From: Chondrus crispus
Lineage: Eukaryota > Rhodophyta > Florideophyceae > Gigartinales > Gigartinaceae
Assembly: GCF_000350225.1 (NCBI RefSeq)
Contig: NW_005178626.1
Coordinates: 22,113 to 86,112 of the forward strand
DNA: 64,000 nt
Reading direction: 5' to 3'
Positions 40,355 to 52,983 of this stretch are shown here, piece after piece (positions within the stretch are counted from its first letter, which is position 1; each line of letters opens with the position of its first letter). The notes under the pieces were generated by a model. That model made no database searches. It was not told where the DNA came from and saw only the letters and a list, made by a program, of their open reading frames with translations. The position numbers were made by a program, and so were the translations under genes.

Positions 40355-40600
40355 ATGGCTGAAGGCCCGAAAGGTGGGCATCATCTTTTTACTCCCATCT
40401 CACATCCGGAGCTACGTCAACTCGGTCAGAAAAGCATTCATCTTTTCCTACGAGAAAGGGAAAGCTACTTGCTTCGAGTCATGGATGCCCAAATTAGTGG
40501 GGCATCCATCGATCCTATTACCCTCAAGGCTTCAGTTGATAACGATTTACTCACTTCACTTATTGAACTGGAGGAGTTCGGAGCCGCTGTCACTGTTTTC
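40355..40600 (+). pseudogene. Gyp-D Gag, N-terminal part
   Basis: The ATG in ACCATGG context starts MAEGPKGGHH. The frame is open to the Copia-1 LTR at 40601, ending ELEEFGAAVTVF. Without Copia-1 and one copy of the target TTTC, the frame passes directly into EALTDVQLQEWL at 45511. It is the start of a gypsy-like Gag with helical content. No hallmark motif occurs in this piece alone. Confidence 0.65.
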
Positions 40601-40939
40601 TGTTGATTTGTTTGTGCTCTCATTTAGCCAGCAACAATATATCTGGGAAGGATCTGATCACTGCGCAGAGTAACCATAAGGGTGAGCGAGGACCTGAGGA
40701 CCAGTACAAGAGGACCAAAATTTCCTTCGTCGAAATGGGAAAATACAGTAGAAAATCTATGTTACGATCTAGTGCAGAAAGGCGAACTCCACTGTGAGAT
40801 GTAGCCTCTCTGCTCGGGTATTAGTATAAGTACATAGTCTGCGCCGGGATCGAAGTTTTTTAAAACAGAGACACTCGAGTGCCACCCCAAAGTTAGTTCT
40901 GCGTCACAAGTTCAACATCCCACCCCTGACCTTTCAGAA
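40601..40939 (+). repeat. Copia-1 5' LTR
   Basis: It begins TGTTGATTTG. Similarity to the 3' copy extends through TTCAACA to CTTTCAGAA, where the primer site begins. The end is thus not the usual CA if the repeat boundary is correct; TTCAACA at 40911-40917 is an internal inverse of the start. Confidence 0.8.
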
Positions 40940-40956
40940 GGTTATGGGCCCAGCCC
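40940..40956 (+). promoter_or_regulatory. Copia-1 primer site for initiator tRNA-Met half
   Basis: GGTTATGGGCCCAGCCC directly follows the LTR. Its first 15 nt are the reverse complement of the anticodon stem-loop of eukaryotic initiator tRNA-Met (GCTGGGCCCATAACC). This is the half-tRNA priming mode established for Drosophila copia. Confidence 0.85.
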
Positions 40957-41088
40957 ATCGCTACCGCTGCCATCCCTGCTCATTCTCCTTTGTCGTCGAT
41001 CCGTGTCTATTCGTTTGTCCGTTCTTTACTGTCCCTCGTTCGACACACCGCTCTACAGTGTTGCTACCTTACTGTAGCTCGCCTCTCT

Positions 41089-44000
41089 ATGGAAGACAGT
41101 AAGAGAATCCACAAGTTTCAGGGGCGTCCTGGTGAGGACTTCCAGCTGTAGTGTGCTAGAACTGAGGCGGCACTTGCCGCTAAGGAATTTTGTACGTTGT
41201 CACGACGGACATAATTGGGCAGGCAACAGCAGATAATCCGCTCTCAATTGAACATAATCAGCATATCGCCTTAGCACGCGCCGTTCTGATACAAGGGCTT
41301 GGCAACAAACCACTTCGGCTCTGCCTGTCCGAGAAGGACAATCCTTTCAACATGTGGAAAAGGTTATCCGACCGATATGCTTTATCAAACGTGGTTACGC
41401 GCGTTCAGCTACAGACGAAATTGACCAGGCTGTCATACAAAAAACAAATAATGTCCGACTATATAGACTCCTTTGAGGAAATATTTAATTGTCTGGATGC
41501 GATGAACAGTACAGTATCGGAGGACATGCAAGTTGCCATTTTCTTTGCCTCGTTCGGAGATAAGGGAGAGTCTGCGTATGGACACGTTGTGTCCTCCATG
41601 CAGACAGTAGATGATGCACTGACTTGGGAGGTAGTGACTGCGCGTCCACTGCAAGAACATGAAGAACAGAACTGGAGCAAGCCAAATGCCAGCTCGGATC
41701 CCAGCGAGGGTGGCCATGCGCTGGCTACTGGCAAATTCAGATTACCGAAACACTTCGCTGCGAAGAAGCACAAGCGCTTTGTTGAGCGCAGGAGATGTCA
41801 CGGCTGCAATAAGGTTGGAAATGTAATCAGGAATTGTGCACAGAGGCAGGACTCATATGGAGGTGACAATCCTCACCAACAGCGTCATAAAAGATATGAT
41901 GATCCGGACATGCGTCGAGATGGCACTGCAAACCCGGACAGGGTTTTAATGGCTCACTCCGATGCCATTGAACATGATCAGTATGAGTTCGTAGTTGACT
42001 CTGGCGCCAGTCATCACATGGTTTACAGCGCATCTATGCTGTCAAATACAGAACCAATTCCTGCCAGGACTATCATTCTCGGAGACGGAAGCTTTGTCGT
42101 TGCTGTGCAGCGAGGAATCCTCCAATTCTCTACTGTTCTCAAGAGTGGAGGCGATATCGCGAATCGTACAGTTGTTTTACGAAATGTTCTGATTGTTCCC
42201 CAGCTCAAGGCAAACTTGATATCTTGCTCTGCACTTTGCCAAGACGGGCATGAGCTCCGTTTCTCACGAAAGGGATGTTTAGCAATGAAGGAAGGGACTC
42301 TCATGTTTCAGGGAAGGCGACTGTCGGACATCTACAACTTGGTCGGGAGCATCATTCCCTCTGCTCGTGCTCAGGCCGCGCGCAGTGTGCCAGAGCACAT
42401 GTGGCACGCCCGGCTTGGCCATGCCAGCAAGTACAGCATACAGCAGCTCCGTCGTGAGGGTGCTGTAATCGAACTTGATACTACTACTTACAAGGACAGA
42501 AGTGACGTGTGCGACAGCTGCCAGGAAGGAAAACACTCCCGTAAGGTTTTCAAGGCAAACAACCATCGAGCTCATCGCGCTGGGCAGGTGATCCACAGCG
42601 ATTTTTGTGGACCCATGTCATGTGAGTCCTTAGGAGGGGCCAGGTACTACGTGTCATTTATCGAGGAGTACTCTGGATTTATTACCGTGGTACCGATTAG
42701 ATGAAAAACAGAAGTGCTGCAGGGGTTCAGAAAGTTTCAATTGTGGTTTGAACGAAAGTACGACTGCACTATCAAGTGGGTCCACTCTGACAATGGGGGA
42801 GAGCATGATGGTCTAGTCAGTCACCTTGTTGCACAGGGCATCGAAGTGAGCCGCAGCCCACGGTACTCTCCCGAGAGTAACGGCATTGCTGAGCGTACAA
42901 ACCGATCCATCATGGAATCAGCGCGCTCGATGTTGGCTCAGGCACATCTACCCAGATCTTTCTGGGCGGAAGCAGTTACTTTTGCTGCTGATATTTGTAA
43001 CCGATTCTACTGTCCTCGTACAAACAGGACTTCTTTCGAAATGCTAACAGGCGTGAAGCCTCGAGTTGATCATATCCGTGTCTTTGGGTGTCTTGCCTGG
43101 GTTCACGTCGCCAAACCTAAGCAGGATAAGCTAGGTGTAAAAAGTGAGAAGGGGATTATATTGTACTGTAACGAAAGTCGCCAATATAAGGTCTGGATTT
43201 GGTCAAGAAATAATGCAACTGTATCAAGAGATGTTCAAATTGTTGAGACAGAATTTCCTGGGGGTGAGTGGTTTGACGACAGTGCGGTAGGGGTATTAGA
43301 TTCTGATCAGCATCCACGTGTCCATCAGCGTAGTGGTCCAAGACGAAGTGTCGCAACCCCAAAGAGCGGAATTGTGAACCAGGACCCTGCAACCCAGCCT
43401 CAGAATCAGGAAGAAAATGTCGATGAGACCTCGCAGGATGCTGATATGGAGCACTTAACGTACTACCCCCCCGATCAGATCAGTACGGGTACTGCAGATG
43501 ATACCGGTTTAAGCTCTGGTCCTACACCCAACGAAGTAGAAGAAGATGAAGAACCATCAGTGGAAGAGAAGAGGTATCCCCGTAGAGAGACGAGGCATCC
43601 CGACTACCTGTATCCTGGACATGCTCAATTTACTGGAGTTGCTGATATGGCAGAGCCCTCTACTGTAACAGAAGCCCAAGCAATGTCAGATGCTGATAGG
43701 TAGACCGCAGCACTTGAATCAGAACTTTCCTCGCTGGAAAAACATGATACCTGGGATATTGTGACACTCTCTAAAGCTATCAGTCCTCTCTCTACGAAAA
43801 TGGTATTCAAGCGGAAGCTAAATGAGGATGGCACTGTAAGTCGGTACAAAGCTCGGCTTGTTGTGCGTGGCTTGATGCAGGGAAACGTAGTGGAGACGTA
43901 TGCCCCCGTTGTAGACTTCACAACAGTTCGGACAGCGCTGGCTGTCGCACTACTCAAAGGCAATGATTTGCATCAGATGGACGTCAGAACTGCCTTTCTC

Positions 44001-45174
44001 CATGGCGAGCTCCAGAGCGATGTGTACGCCACTCCGTCGATTGGAGTCGAACTCTGGGGACCAGGGGAAGTATTGAAGCTTAAGAAGGGCCTTTATGGTC
44101 TCAAGCAAGCTCCAAAACTATGGAACAAGAAGTGGGTAGACGTGATGACCCATTTGAAGTTCACATCCCTACTTTCAGATGCCTTTGCATTTCGGCGGGG
44201 AAACAGTTGGATTTTGCTGTACGTCGATGACATAATAATTATCGGGGAACATAATTCTATTTATGCAATCAAGCAAGAGCTTTCAAATCATTTGGATATG
44301 AAGGACCTCGGGATCTTGAGCCATTTTTTGGGAGTGACGTTTCGCAGAGATGAACAATTCCTTTGGCTGTCTCAGAGCCAGTATATCAGTCAGATTCTCG
44401 ATCGATTTGGAATGGCTAATTGTAAGTCTGTCACTACGACAATTTGCACGAACCAACCTTTGTTAGAGGCGGAAAAGGATGCAGAAATGAGTTTGTATCA
44501 AGAAATTGTCGGCTCCTTACTGTACGCATCCACGAGGACACGCTCAGACATCAGCGCAGCGGTTGGAATTCTTTGCAGGAACATGGAAAAGCCTAAAGCA
44601 CCTTATTGCTGCGAAGCGAGTGCTTCGATATCTGCAGGTTACTCGCGACTACGCCTTGAGGATTGGGCCAGGAGATAAAACTCTGACCGTATACTCTGAC
44701 GCCGATTGGGCTGGAGATCGTGTAGATCGTAAGTCCACCAGTGGGATACTCATACAACTTGGAGGTGCAGTTCTTCACTGGAAGAGTGTCAAGCAGGATG
44801 CTGTGGCCCTGTCTACGTGTGAGTCCGAGTTCTTTGCTCCAAGCGAGGCGTGCAAATTAGTCATCTGGTCAAGGAAGATGCTTTCAGAGCTGGACATGGA
44901 GCAGAAACAGAGCACTCCCATCTTTGTAGACAACCAAGGTGCTCTGCGCTGGTCCACTGATGGGATAAGAAATGCAAAGAACATATCAATTCGCCGAAAC
45001 TTCCTGAAAGAGCAGGTAGAAATTGGCAGCATTTTCACAAGCTACTGCCCGACTGATGAAATGACCGCGGACATCCTCACGAAGCCGCTAAATCGAGAGA
45101 TATTTGAGACACATCGCGAGAAACTTGGAGATGTTAGGTTCCCTGCCCCAATTGTGAGCAAGAAAAGGTGTTGA
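41089..45174 (+). pseudogene. Copia-1 polyprotein (3 stops, 2 frameshifts)
   Basis: ATG 41089 begins MEDSKRIHKFQGRPGEDF. A TAG at 41149 stands where copia Gags have Trp, and a frameshift follows before about 41190. The zinc knuckle has lost its His (CHGCNKVGNVIRNC). Protease: VVDSGASHHMV. Integrase: HARLGHAS...CDSCQEGKHS, HSDFCGPM, SDNGGEHDG and NGIAERTNRS. In-frame stops occur at 42704 (TGA) and 43703 (TAG, again at a usual Trp). RT: LLYVDDIIIIGE. A frameshift near 44600 leads into RNase H (YSDADWAGDRVDRKSTSG, LSTCESEF). The last stop is inside the 3' LTR. Confidence 0.9.
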
Positions 45175-45509
45175 TTTGTTTGTGCTCTCATTTGGCCAGC
45201 AACAATATATCTGGGAAGGGTCTGATCACTGCGCAGAGTAACCATAAGGGTGAGCGAGGACCTGAGGACCAGTACAAGAGGACCAAAATTTCCTTCGTCG
45301 AAATGGGAAAATACAGTAGAAAATCTATGTTACGATCTAGTGCAGAAAGGCGAACTCCACTGTGAGATGTAGCCTCTCTGCTCGGGTATTAGTATAAGTA
45401 CATAGTTCAATTGTAGGGATCGAAGTTCTTTAAAACAGAGGCACTCGAGTTCCACCCCAAAGTTAGTTCTGCGTCACAAGTTCAACATCCCAGCCCTGAC
45501 CTTTCAGAA
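45169..45509 (+). repeat. Copia-1 3' LTR
   Basis: It matches the 5' LTR with scattered substitutions and small indels (about 2-3% by eye). It is followed by TTTCGAGGCAC, where the Gyp-D gag frame resumes. Confidence 0.85.
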
Positions 45510-46456
45510 GTTTCGAGGCACTTACGGATGTCCAGCTGCAAGAATGGCTCAAGGAAAACCAGGGTGATTCTCTGGACAAGTTGACTCTGGACCAGTTGGC
45601 AAACGTTGTGCGCGCAAACGTACGTATGAGCGTCAGCGAACCTAACGCAAGGTTACGAATCGTCAGGCTCTTCTCGGACTGCAAAAGCCAACTACGTGTG
45701 CGTAAATGGGATAAGCTTCTGACGGAAAATCCCAAAGTCGCAGTTGCACACATCTGCGAGCTTCTCAAGCCCGGGCCCCTCAAGGTCAAGATTGAGAACG
45801 ATCTTCAACTCTCGCAGCGCGATCTTCGCAAGAACTGGAAAGCTTTTTACCAGTACGTCGTCAAGCAAGCCATTTTTTGTGACTCCTCTGTTCCAATTCG
45901 CCGACATGGACAAATGAAACCTTCGTAGTTAGGCCGCCAGTCATTGTCCAGATCTCTGTCACGCTCTGGTATTCCGTCCTCCTCTACAACGATTAATCGC
46001 TCAGATTTGGCTTTGAACCCGACCTCTTCCGCAATCCATGGCTCGCGCAGTGCTAGGCCAACAACAAGCAGTCCCACAAGCAACCAATCTGTTTCAAACC
46101 GAGAGCCTCCCCAGTGTCTCAACAGATCCGTCTGTAATGGGTACCATTATGTGAAAGATTGTCCCAAGACTGACGAGGAACAGAAGAGGGCATTACTCAA
46201 GACATTCTATGAGTCACGCCATGCAGAACGGGGCCTTCGCGCCCTCAACAGCAGCGCGATCGTCGATGACAGAGAGCGCCGCCCGCTTATTGCAGGTTCT
46301 GGTCGATGCCAAGCAATGCTCGCAGACACTATTTCAATTACTATTAATGGTGACTACGGAGCTGACCACTGCGACCTCTCCCAGGATCATCTTTCACGCT
46401 GTGCTGACAAGGGAATTTTCGTCCCAGTCCTCCCGCTTCAACACCGATTTCAATGA
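45510..46456 (+). pseudogene. Gyp-D Gag, C-terminal part with zinc-knuckle-like motif
   Basis: The frame resumes after Copia-1 (EALTDVQLQEWL, then LTLDQLANVVRANV) and is helical and capsid-like. A TAG at 45926-45928 interrupts it, and the same frame continues to 46456. The second part has CLNRSVCNGYHYVKDC, a loosened zinc-knuckle-like Cys/His cluster. The stop TGA overlaps the next ATG (ATGA at 46453-46456). Confidence 0.65.
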
Positions 46457-48316
46457 GCCTGGCAATGGGGGACCGCTTCGATCCCGACGCTAGAATCGTA
46501 GTGGCAAAGTCCAAGGCTCGCATCTCGACGACCCTTCAGGTCCCTACTGGCCCTCTACGCCTTCGCAACCTGGAGTATCTCGTTTTCGATGAACCCATGT
46601 ATGAGGTCAGTTTGGCTCGTCCGATTCTTCAAACCATATGTTTTGATCTGGATAAGCATCTTGCTGACGTGCGTGAAAAGTACCATGACACTGATTCCGC
46701 GCACATTGGCTTCTCCCCAGCCGTCTTCGACAAAGCCGTTAAGACACCTCCATGCAAGCCCAGCCGCTTGTCCCAGTTACTGCTCCATTGCACAGAACAT
46801 AATTCTGCTGAATCTCAATCCCATTTCCAGACACCAGCGGCTTGCTTCTACGAAGATTGCCAGGCGGACATAGAAGACAACGAAATTCAAGAGGACGTTC
46901 TCACAGGTGTACACGACGACACGGAGGTCCTGATTGATCTTCACCAGCTGCTCTCCGAGGCCGCTGAACAAGGTCTTCCAGAGTCTTTGTCTGAACAGCT
47001 TGGCTCACTCGTTTTGGAATACTCGGATATTTTCAGAAACAAGATGGGGTCCGATAGCCCTGCCAAAGTTGCTCCCATGATTATTCGGCTACGTGAAAAT
47101 TTCACGCCTGTCAGGGTCAAACTCCGTCGATGCTCCCCACTTCAGACCGCTTTTCTTCGCAAGAAGGTGGATGAGCTGCTCCAACTTGGTATAATCTACC
47201 GCAATCCGAACAATCGTTGGGCTTCCGCTCCGCTCATTGTCCCAAAACCAGGACCGGAGCAATTCCGCTTCACAGTGGACTTACGCCTTGTCAACGCACA
47301 AACGGAGCCTATTGTCTGGCCAATGCCGCACATCGACAGCGTCTTGTCACAGCTTTGTGCCACGACATGCTACGCCTGCTTGGACTTTTTTCATGGCTAC
47401 TGGCAGCTTCCTTTGGAAACTGAGTCTCAGGAATGCCAAAGTTTTTATCTTTCCTGATGGGGTGTATTCGCCGACACGCCTGTTGCATGGACAGATCAAT
47501 GCCGTAGCCTACATCCAAAGTAGTATCCAGGACGTGTTCTCGCCACTTCGACAACGCCTTCTTCAATGGTTGGACGATATTCTAGCGCACGCTCGTACTG
47601 AGGCCGAGCTAGTGTACGTGTTGGAGCAGTTTTTGCCCTCTGTAGGCAATATGGTTTGAAACTACACTCCAGAAAGTGTCGTCTTTTTCTTCGTGAGGTC
47701 AATTGGTGCGGTAGACTTATAAGCCAGCACGGAGTCCTTCTGGATCCCCGTCGTCTGTCCGCTCTACTCTCAATTACAGAGCCCACAAACGGGGCCGAAT
47801 TGCAGCAGTTTGTCTGCGCTGCGAACTGGATGCGGTCCTCCATTCCACAATTTAATCAACTGATTGAACCCCTCGCGTCGCTATTGGAAGAAGTGTATGA
47901 TAAGGCCGGCAAACGCACACGCAAATATGCCCAGAAAATTGCTCTGCACCGCACCTCTTGGAATACTAACCACCTATCCTGTTTCCGCTCGGTCAAACAA
48001 GCACTACATGACGTAGCCACTCTTGCGCATCCCGATGACTCAAAAATATTGTGTCTTTTTACAGACGCATCCGATGAGCATTGGGCAGCGGTACTCACAC
48101 AGATCCCTCCTGAAGACAAGGATCTTCCTTGTGTTGATCAATGTCACGAACCGCTTTCTTTCTTGTCTGGTTCGTTCCGCAAAAGCGCTGCTAGCTGGTC
48201 CACTCCTGAAAAAGAAGGCTTTGCGATTGTCGAGTCCGTCACCCGCTTGGACTACATCCAGCTTCGACCCTCGGCCTTTTGGCTTTTTACAGACCACAAG
48301 AATTTGACTTTCATTT
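46453..48316 (+). pseudogene. Gyp-D Pol: RT and RNase H part
   Basis: It starts at ATG 46453, overlapping the gag stop by four bases. RT motifs: NRWASAPLIVPKPG, RFTVDLRLVNAQTEP and YACLDFFHGYWQLP in the first frame. Frameshift near 47430. Then VFIFPDGVYSPTRLLHG and LLQWLDDILAHA (catalytic LDD) in the second frame. Frameshift near 47655, then LHSRKCRLF and the RNase H (LFTDASDEHWAAVLTQ, STPEKEGFAIVESV). It is cut at KNLTF by the Copia-2 LTR at 48317. The primer-grip and thumb pattern is Ty3/gypsy-like rather than copia. Confidence 0.8.
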
Positions 48317-48509
48317 TGTGATGCCATGAACACCGATGGCCCTCTTACCCCTGGGGGACGGCGGCCAGTGGTGACTTTATGTGCTGAGTTGTGGTGCCCT
48401 ATGTGGCTGTGCCTTATCTACTGTGCTGACCTATCTGGATGGTACTACAGTGTCTGCCGTTCGTGCACGTTGTCTGAGCGTCTGTGTTTTGGTTCTGGAT
48501 GGAACCACA
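48317..48509 (-). repeat. Copia-2 3' LTR (left, 193 bp)
   Basis: The full-length copy. It contains TCTGGATGG twice, 59 bp apart. The right LTR has lost one copy and everything between. Confidence 0.85.
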
Positions 48510-51500
48510 CTCCCCCCGACGCGAAGGCACGGTGCGCGGACGGTGATGTTGTCCTTGTGCATGCGGTAGATCGTCGCTTTCAGCGGTTTCGTAAAGATGT
48601 CTGCGTATTGTTCTTTGGATGGTATTCGCAGGATCTTGAGGTGGCCTTGTTGGACGGTGTCGTGTAGAAAATGGTACCGTACGTCTATGGATTTTTTCCG
48701 CTTGGTGGCGCCCATGCTTTTTGCCATTTGGGCAGCTGCTGTGTTATCTATGTGCAGCTTGGGCGTGTTTGTGGGGAGTTTGATCTCATCGAGGAGGTTG
48801 TATAGCCAAAGAGTTTGCGTTGTGGCTTCCGCTGCCGAGATGTATTCGGCTTCACAGGTGCTTTTGGCTACCACTGGCTGTTGCTTGGCCAGCCACTGGA
48901 CCGGTGCTCCATTGACGAGAGTTACCATTCCGCTGATCGACTTGGGGCTGGTCCTGTCGTTGGCATAATCTGCGTCGGAAAATGCTCGGATGTCGACGCT
49001 CTTTTTGCTCCCTTTGGGCATGAGAATGCCTTCTTCCCTGGTGGTGTGGAGATATTGGGCAGTTCTTTGCAGGAGGTTCCAATGGCGTTGTGTGGGTTTC
49101 TTGAGTGCCCTTGCCAATATCGCTGCTGCAAATGCGACATCCGGTCTTGCGCTATCTGCGATGTACCGGATTTCCCCTACGGCCTTGACATATATTGTGG
49201 CAATGTCGGACCGTTCTGCTTCGTCTTCCCCGGGGGGGTTCGTGCTGAATCCGTCGAGGTAGGGTGTTTTTTTGCTGTTGCACCCGGTCTGTGACAGTAG
49301 CTCCACTACACTGTCTATGTGTGCAGGTTGGGATATGTTTATCCCCCAGCTGGCATACTTGATTTGCCAGTTGAGATATTTTGTTGGTCTGCCTAACCTC
49401 TTGACGCTGTACTTTTTTTTAGGATGGCGTACAGTTCGTCGATGAGTTTTTTGTTTGTGGAGATTGGGAGAAAATCGTCCATGCTAATGCCAACAAAAAT
49501 TTTGTCCTCACCGTCTCGTTTGGTGAAGAGTGACGTATCGGACCTCATCTGCCTATATCCGTGTTTCTTGAGATGGGCGTGCAGTTGGGTGCTGTACGTG
49601 TGCGCAGCTGCCGGTGTACCATATATATTCCCTTTCAGTTGGCCATGTGTGGCCGCGTGTTTGTATTCTCCGTTGAATCTCTGCGGTTGCCATACATACA
49701 CTTTTTTTGTATGTTGGTAATTCTCATGGAGGTAGGCTCCGGTGATGTCGAAGTGTTCGATCACCATGTCCATTGATGCAGCGAGTGCAAAAAGTGTTCT
49801 GACAGTTGCTCTGTCGGCCATGTAGGTGGCCGTCTTTTCGGGGTCATAGTGGATGTGTGGTGTCATTCTGTCACCCCTTATCGAGCAACGCGCCTTGTGC
49901 TGCGTTTGGTTTTTGTCTCGCTTGTATCTGTAGGTCATGGTTGTTGGTAGGATTTGTTTTCGATTGCCGCCCGTTTTTTGGGATGTCCAATCGATGGCCT
50001 TCATTGCGTCGAGTTGGTCCAGTTCCGTATCGTGTGCTTGTCCCCGTTTTTTTGCGTCTGGGTAACGTCGTGCCTGGCTGAGTGTTTTCGGCGGCAGTGT
50101 GGTGCTGTGGACTGCGGTTGGGATGCGAGTGATTTTTTGTTTCCTCTTCGCTTTGGTCTGCGTGTTTTTGGCCTTCGCTGGGCTGCGGCGTATTTTTCTT
50201 TGACGCTTGGGTGTCTTCTTTGTGCGTTTGTTCGCCTTGGGAGTTGCCTGTGTTTTTCTTTGGCTCCTCCTTGTTGCCGTTGTGTGGAACACTGCGTTGA
50301 CCGAGTGGCATGGGTCCTGCTGTTTGTAGTACGGCTTCAGGTCGACTGCACGAATTTTCTGGTATTGCCTTGTGGCAATGTTTTGGATGCACACGTGAGT
50401 GTGGTCCAGGCCATACATGTATCTTACGGGAGTGGCCCTTGTGTCAAGTTTGGGTCTGTTTGGTTTTAGTATGGGTACGTAACCAATTTGCCCAAAGGTG
50501 AACAGTTTCCTGATTTGTGGTGGTTCACCGTATCACGCTGTGTGTGGGATGCCCTTGAGTCCGTGATGATACGTGAGGTTATATTTAAATACTGCGTCCT
50601 CAAAGGCGTCTTGCCAGTGCGTGTCATCGAGCTGGCTGTGCTGTAGCGTCGCTCTTACCTTGTCCATGAGTGTTCTATTGATCCTTTCGGCCATGGCGTT
50701 CTCCTGTAGGGTATATGGAGTTGTTGGTCTGAACTCTATACCTCGTTGTCGGAGTTTCTCTTGGAGGGCTTTTGCAATGTACTCCTTTGCGTTGTCCGTC
50801 ACTAGCAGTCGCGGTAGTTTCTGTGCTGTGATGCTATGTGGTCGACGGCGTCTATCACTGTGCTGGGTACTTGGGCTCTGTTTGGTATGCAGTAGACCCA
50901 TACATATCTGCTGGCTGTGTCTATCATGGTGAGGAAGTACCGTGCGTTGTGTCTGGATGTTGGCTTAATGGGGCCGCAGACATCCGACGAAACGCTGTCT
51001 CCTGAGTGTGCTGCGTGTTGGGTGCGTGCGTGCGGTCGTGTAGCTGTTTTCCCATGTATACAGCCGCTGCACGTAATTTTTGCGCTGTGGTCTGTGAGGC
51101 CTTTCGGCATTGCCGGTAGGAGTCCATGCTTGGACATGATTGATATCGTTTTGGAGTGGGCATGCCCTAATTTTAGGTGCCATTCGTGGAGCAGTTGTTG
51201 CTGCGCAGTTCTTTTGGCTGGCTGTTGTCGTGGTTGCACTGCTGTGCTGAGGGTGGGGGTCGGTGCTGGTCGTGCTGCGAAGGGGAGGAAGTCGTGGGGT
51301 TTTTGTGGTTGTGTCTCCTTCGTGGTGGCTCGTCTGGGTTGTGGTTTGGGTCGTTGGATTTTTTTGGTGATGGTTTTACGAGTATATGTACGTGCTCCAT
51401 TGGCTTGTGCAGTTTGTGGTTCAGTGACAAGTTGGTATTGACCTTGTCTGTATGTTGCCGACAGGGTGGCTGCTGGTAGCTTGGTTGGCTTGTGTAGCCA

Positions 51501-52683
51501 TGCGTGCGTCCTTGTGAAGGTGACGTCGCCGAATGCTGTTAGATCGTGGACTGATAACAGATTGTGCTTGATCTGTGGCGCATGTACGGCGTTGATGGTG
51601 ATCTCCTTATTCTTCTGTCGTATCTGTATTTTTCCAGTGTGAGTGATGCGGGTTTTGTGCCCGCTCGCGGTCTGTGTTAGTGTCCGGTTGCTCGGTCGCA
51701 TTGTCGCATGGGGTTGTGCGGTGTGCGTAGGATGAGCTCCGGAGTCTAATATGTATCTGTGCTTACCGTCTTGCTCCTCGTGTTGATCAGCGAATACACC
51801 TTCCAGTAATTGGAGGCGTTCATACAACTCGTGTATGTCGCTGTCTGCGTGGTCTGTGTTTGCTGTGGCCTGGTATGCGCTGTTGTTAGTTTGGTATCGG
51901 CGTGGTCTACGGGTTTGGCAGTCTGCCGTGTTGTGTGTGATGCTGCCGTGTATGTTGCACCATTTGCCGTCGTGCCCTTTGGTTTTTCATATTGTGTTGG
52001 GGCTGTTGTGGCTTTGAGCGGTCGGGGGTATCTACGGGGTTGGCGTGTGTACGTTTGCCGTGTAGATTTGTAGCTGTCGGGGCTCTGCGCTGGCGGTGCT
52101 CGTGCTTGTATGAGCTGTGCTTGTTGGATGGTGTTTGTGAATTCTCTGATGGGTGTGTCGCCATCATTATGGCTACTGTGTGCATTTCTGGGTGTTGGGA
52201 CAGTCCATGGATCATGTACCGCACTTTTGTCCTTTCCGAGTCGATGTTCGGATAGCCGGATATTTTCATGCGGTGTCGGATGTCTTGGTGCTTTTGGATG
52301 TATTCTGTAAGCTCTTGGTTCGGACGATATGTTTCGTTCCTTGCCTCGGCGTCCAGGATCTCGTGGTTCTCGATGGATGAACTGTCTACATTTTGTCTGA
52401 TTATACCACAGATGGTATGAGGATCGTACCGTAGGATGTGTGGTGGGACGAGTCTGATGATCTCATCACTCATGCTTTGCATGATGGCATGGCGAAGCAG
52501 ATCGCTTTTTTGTTGCTGTTGTGTTTCTTCGGCGGGGTCTGCTTCTGCTTGTCTCGTGTTAGTGAGATGGGGTTGCGCATCAATGGTGCGTGCATAGATC
52601 TCAAGTGCATCGTACCAGAATGGGAAGTTGGTGGTCGATAGGCTGGGGAGTTGTCCCTGAGGGTAGCGCACGGTTTGACTCAT
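48431..52683 (-). pseudogene. Copia-2 polyprotein (frameshifts and a stop)
   Basis: Reading right to left: Gag from ATG 52683 (MSQTVRYPQG) to about 51960, then in another frame a His/Cys knuckle (WCNIHGSITHNTADC). Protease: YILDSGAHPTHT. Integrase: LKLGHAHSK...CSGCIHGK, SSDVCGPI and, after a frame change near 50850, VTDNAKEY and NAMAERINRT. RT from 50418: RCSIRGDRM, FDITGAYLHE and FVGISMDDFLPIS, with SMDD in place of YVDD. RNase H from 49306: FSDADYANDRTSPKSISG, STCEAEYISAAEA, IDNTAAAQMAKS. Frames change at least three times, and a stop separates 50533 from 50418. Confidence 0.9.
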
Positions 52684-52832
52684 GTCGATATCTGCGTGCG
52701 TTGTGAGAATGAGGCGGGTTAGTTGTCGCGTTAGTGGTGCCGTTTTCTGTCAGCGCTGCTCGTCGTCGTTCGCGTTGTTTTTTCGTCCCGGTGGCGAGGG
52801 TGGATGTTGGACGGATCGATGTCAGTGGTTAG

Positions 52833-52849
52833 TCGTGAGGCCCATAACC
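52833..52849 (-). promoter_or_regulatory. Copia-2 primer site
   Basis: On the minus strand GGTTATGGGCC follows the LTR end (...GGCATCACA) without spacing. It matches the first 11 nt of the complement of the initiator tRNA-Met anticodon arm, then diverges. Confidence 0.75.
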
Positions 52850-52983
52850 TGTGATGCCATGAACACCGATGGCCCTCTCACCCCTGGGGGGACGGCGGCC
52901 GGTGGTGACTTTATGTGCTGAGTTGTGGTGGCCTATGTGGCTGTGCCTTATCTACTGTGCTGACCTATCTGGATGGAACCACA
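52850..52983 (-). repeat. Copia-2 5' LTR (right, 134 bp)
   Basis: Same ends as the left LTR, but with a 59-bp internal deletion between TCTGGATGG repeats. The remainder is highly similar. Confidence 0.85.

Larger units (their letters stand above)
40601..45509 (+). mobile_element. Copia-1: Ty1/copia element, decayed
   Basis: Direct repeats of 339 and 341 bp (40601-40939, 45169-45509) enclose a copia polyprotein with order GAG-PR-INT-RT-RH. A primer site follows the first repeat, and a purine tract (AAGAAAAGG) precedes the second. The target duplication is TTTC, or 5 bp with one mismatch (TTTTC/GTTTC). It is inserted in gag of Gyp-D. Confidence 0.92.
48317..52983 (-). mobile_element. Copia-2: Ty1/copia element, minus strand, short LTRs
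   Basis: Flanked by perfect duplications CATTT at 48312-48316 and 52984-52988. LTRs are 48317-48509 (193 bp) and 52850-52983 (134 bp). Both begin TGTGATGCC and end ACCACA. The polyprotein is on the minus strand, broken into several frames. It interrupts RNase H of Gyp-D. Confidence 0.93.

Noticed and set aside
40911-40917. TTCAACA as the end of the Copia-1 LTR
   Set aside because: Both copies stay similar for another 22 bp up to the primer site, so the repeat boundary lies at CAGAA, although the TG...CA form would favour TTCAACA.
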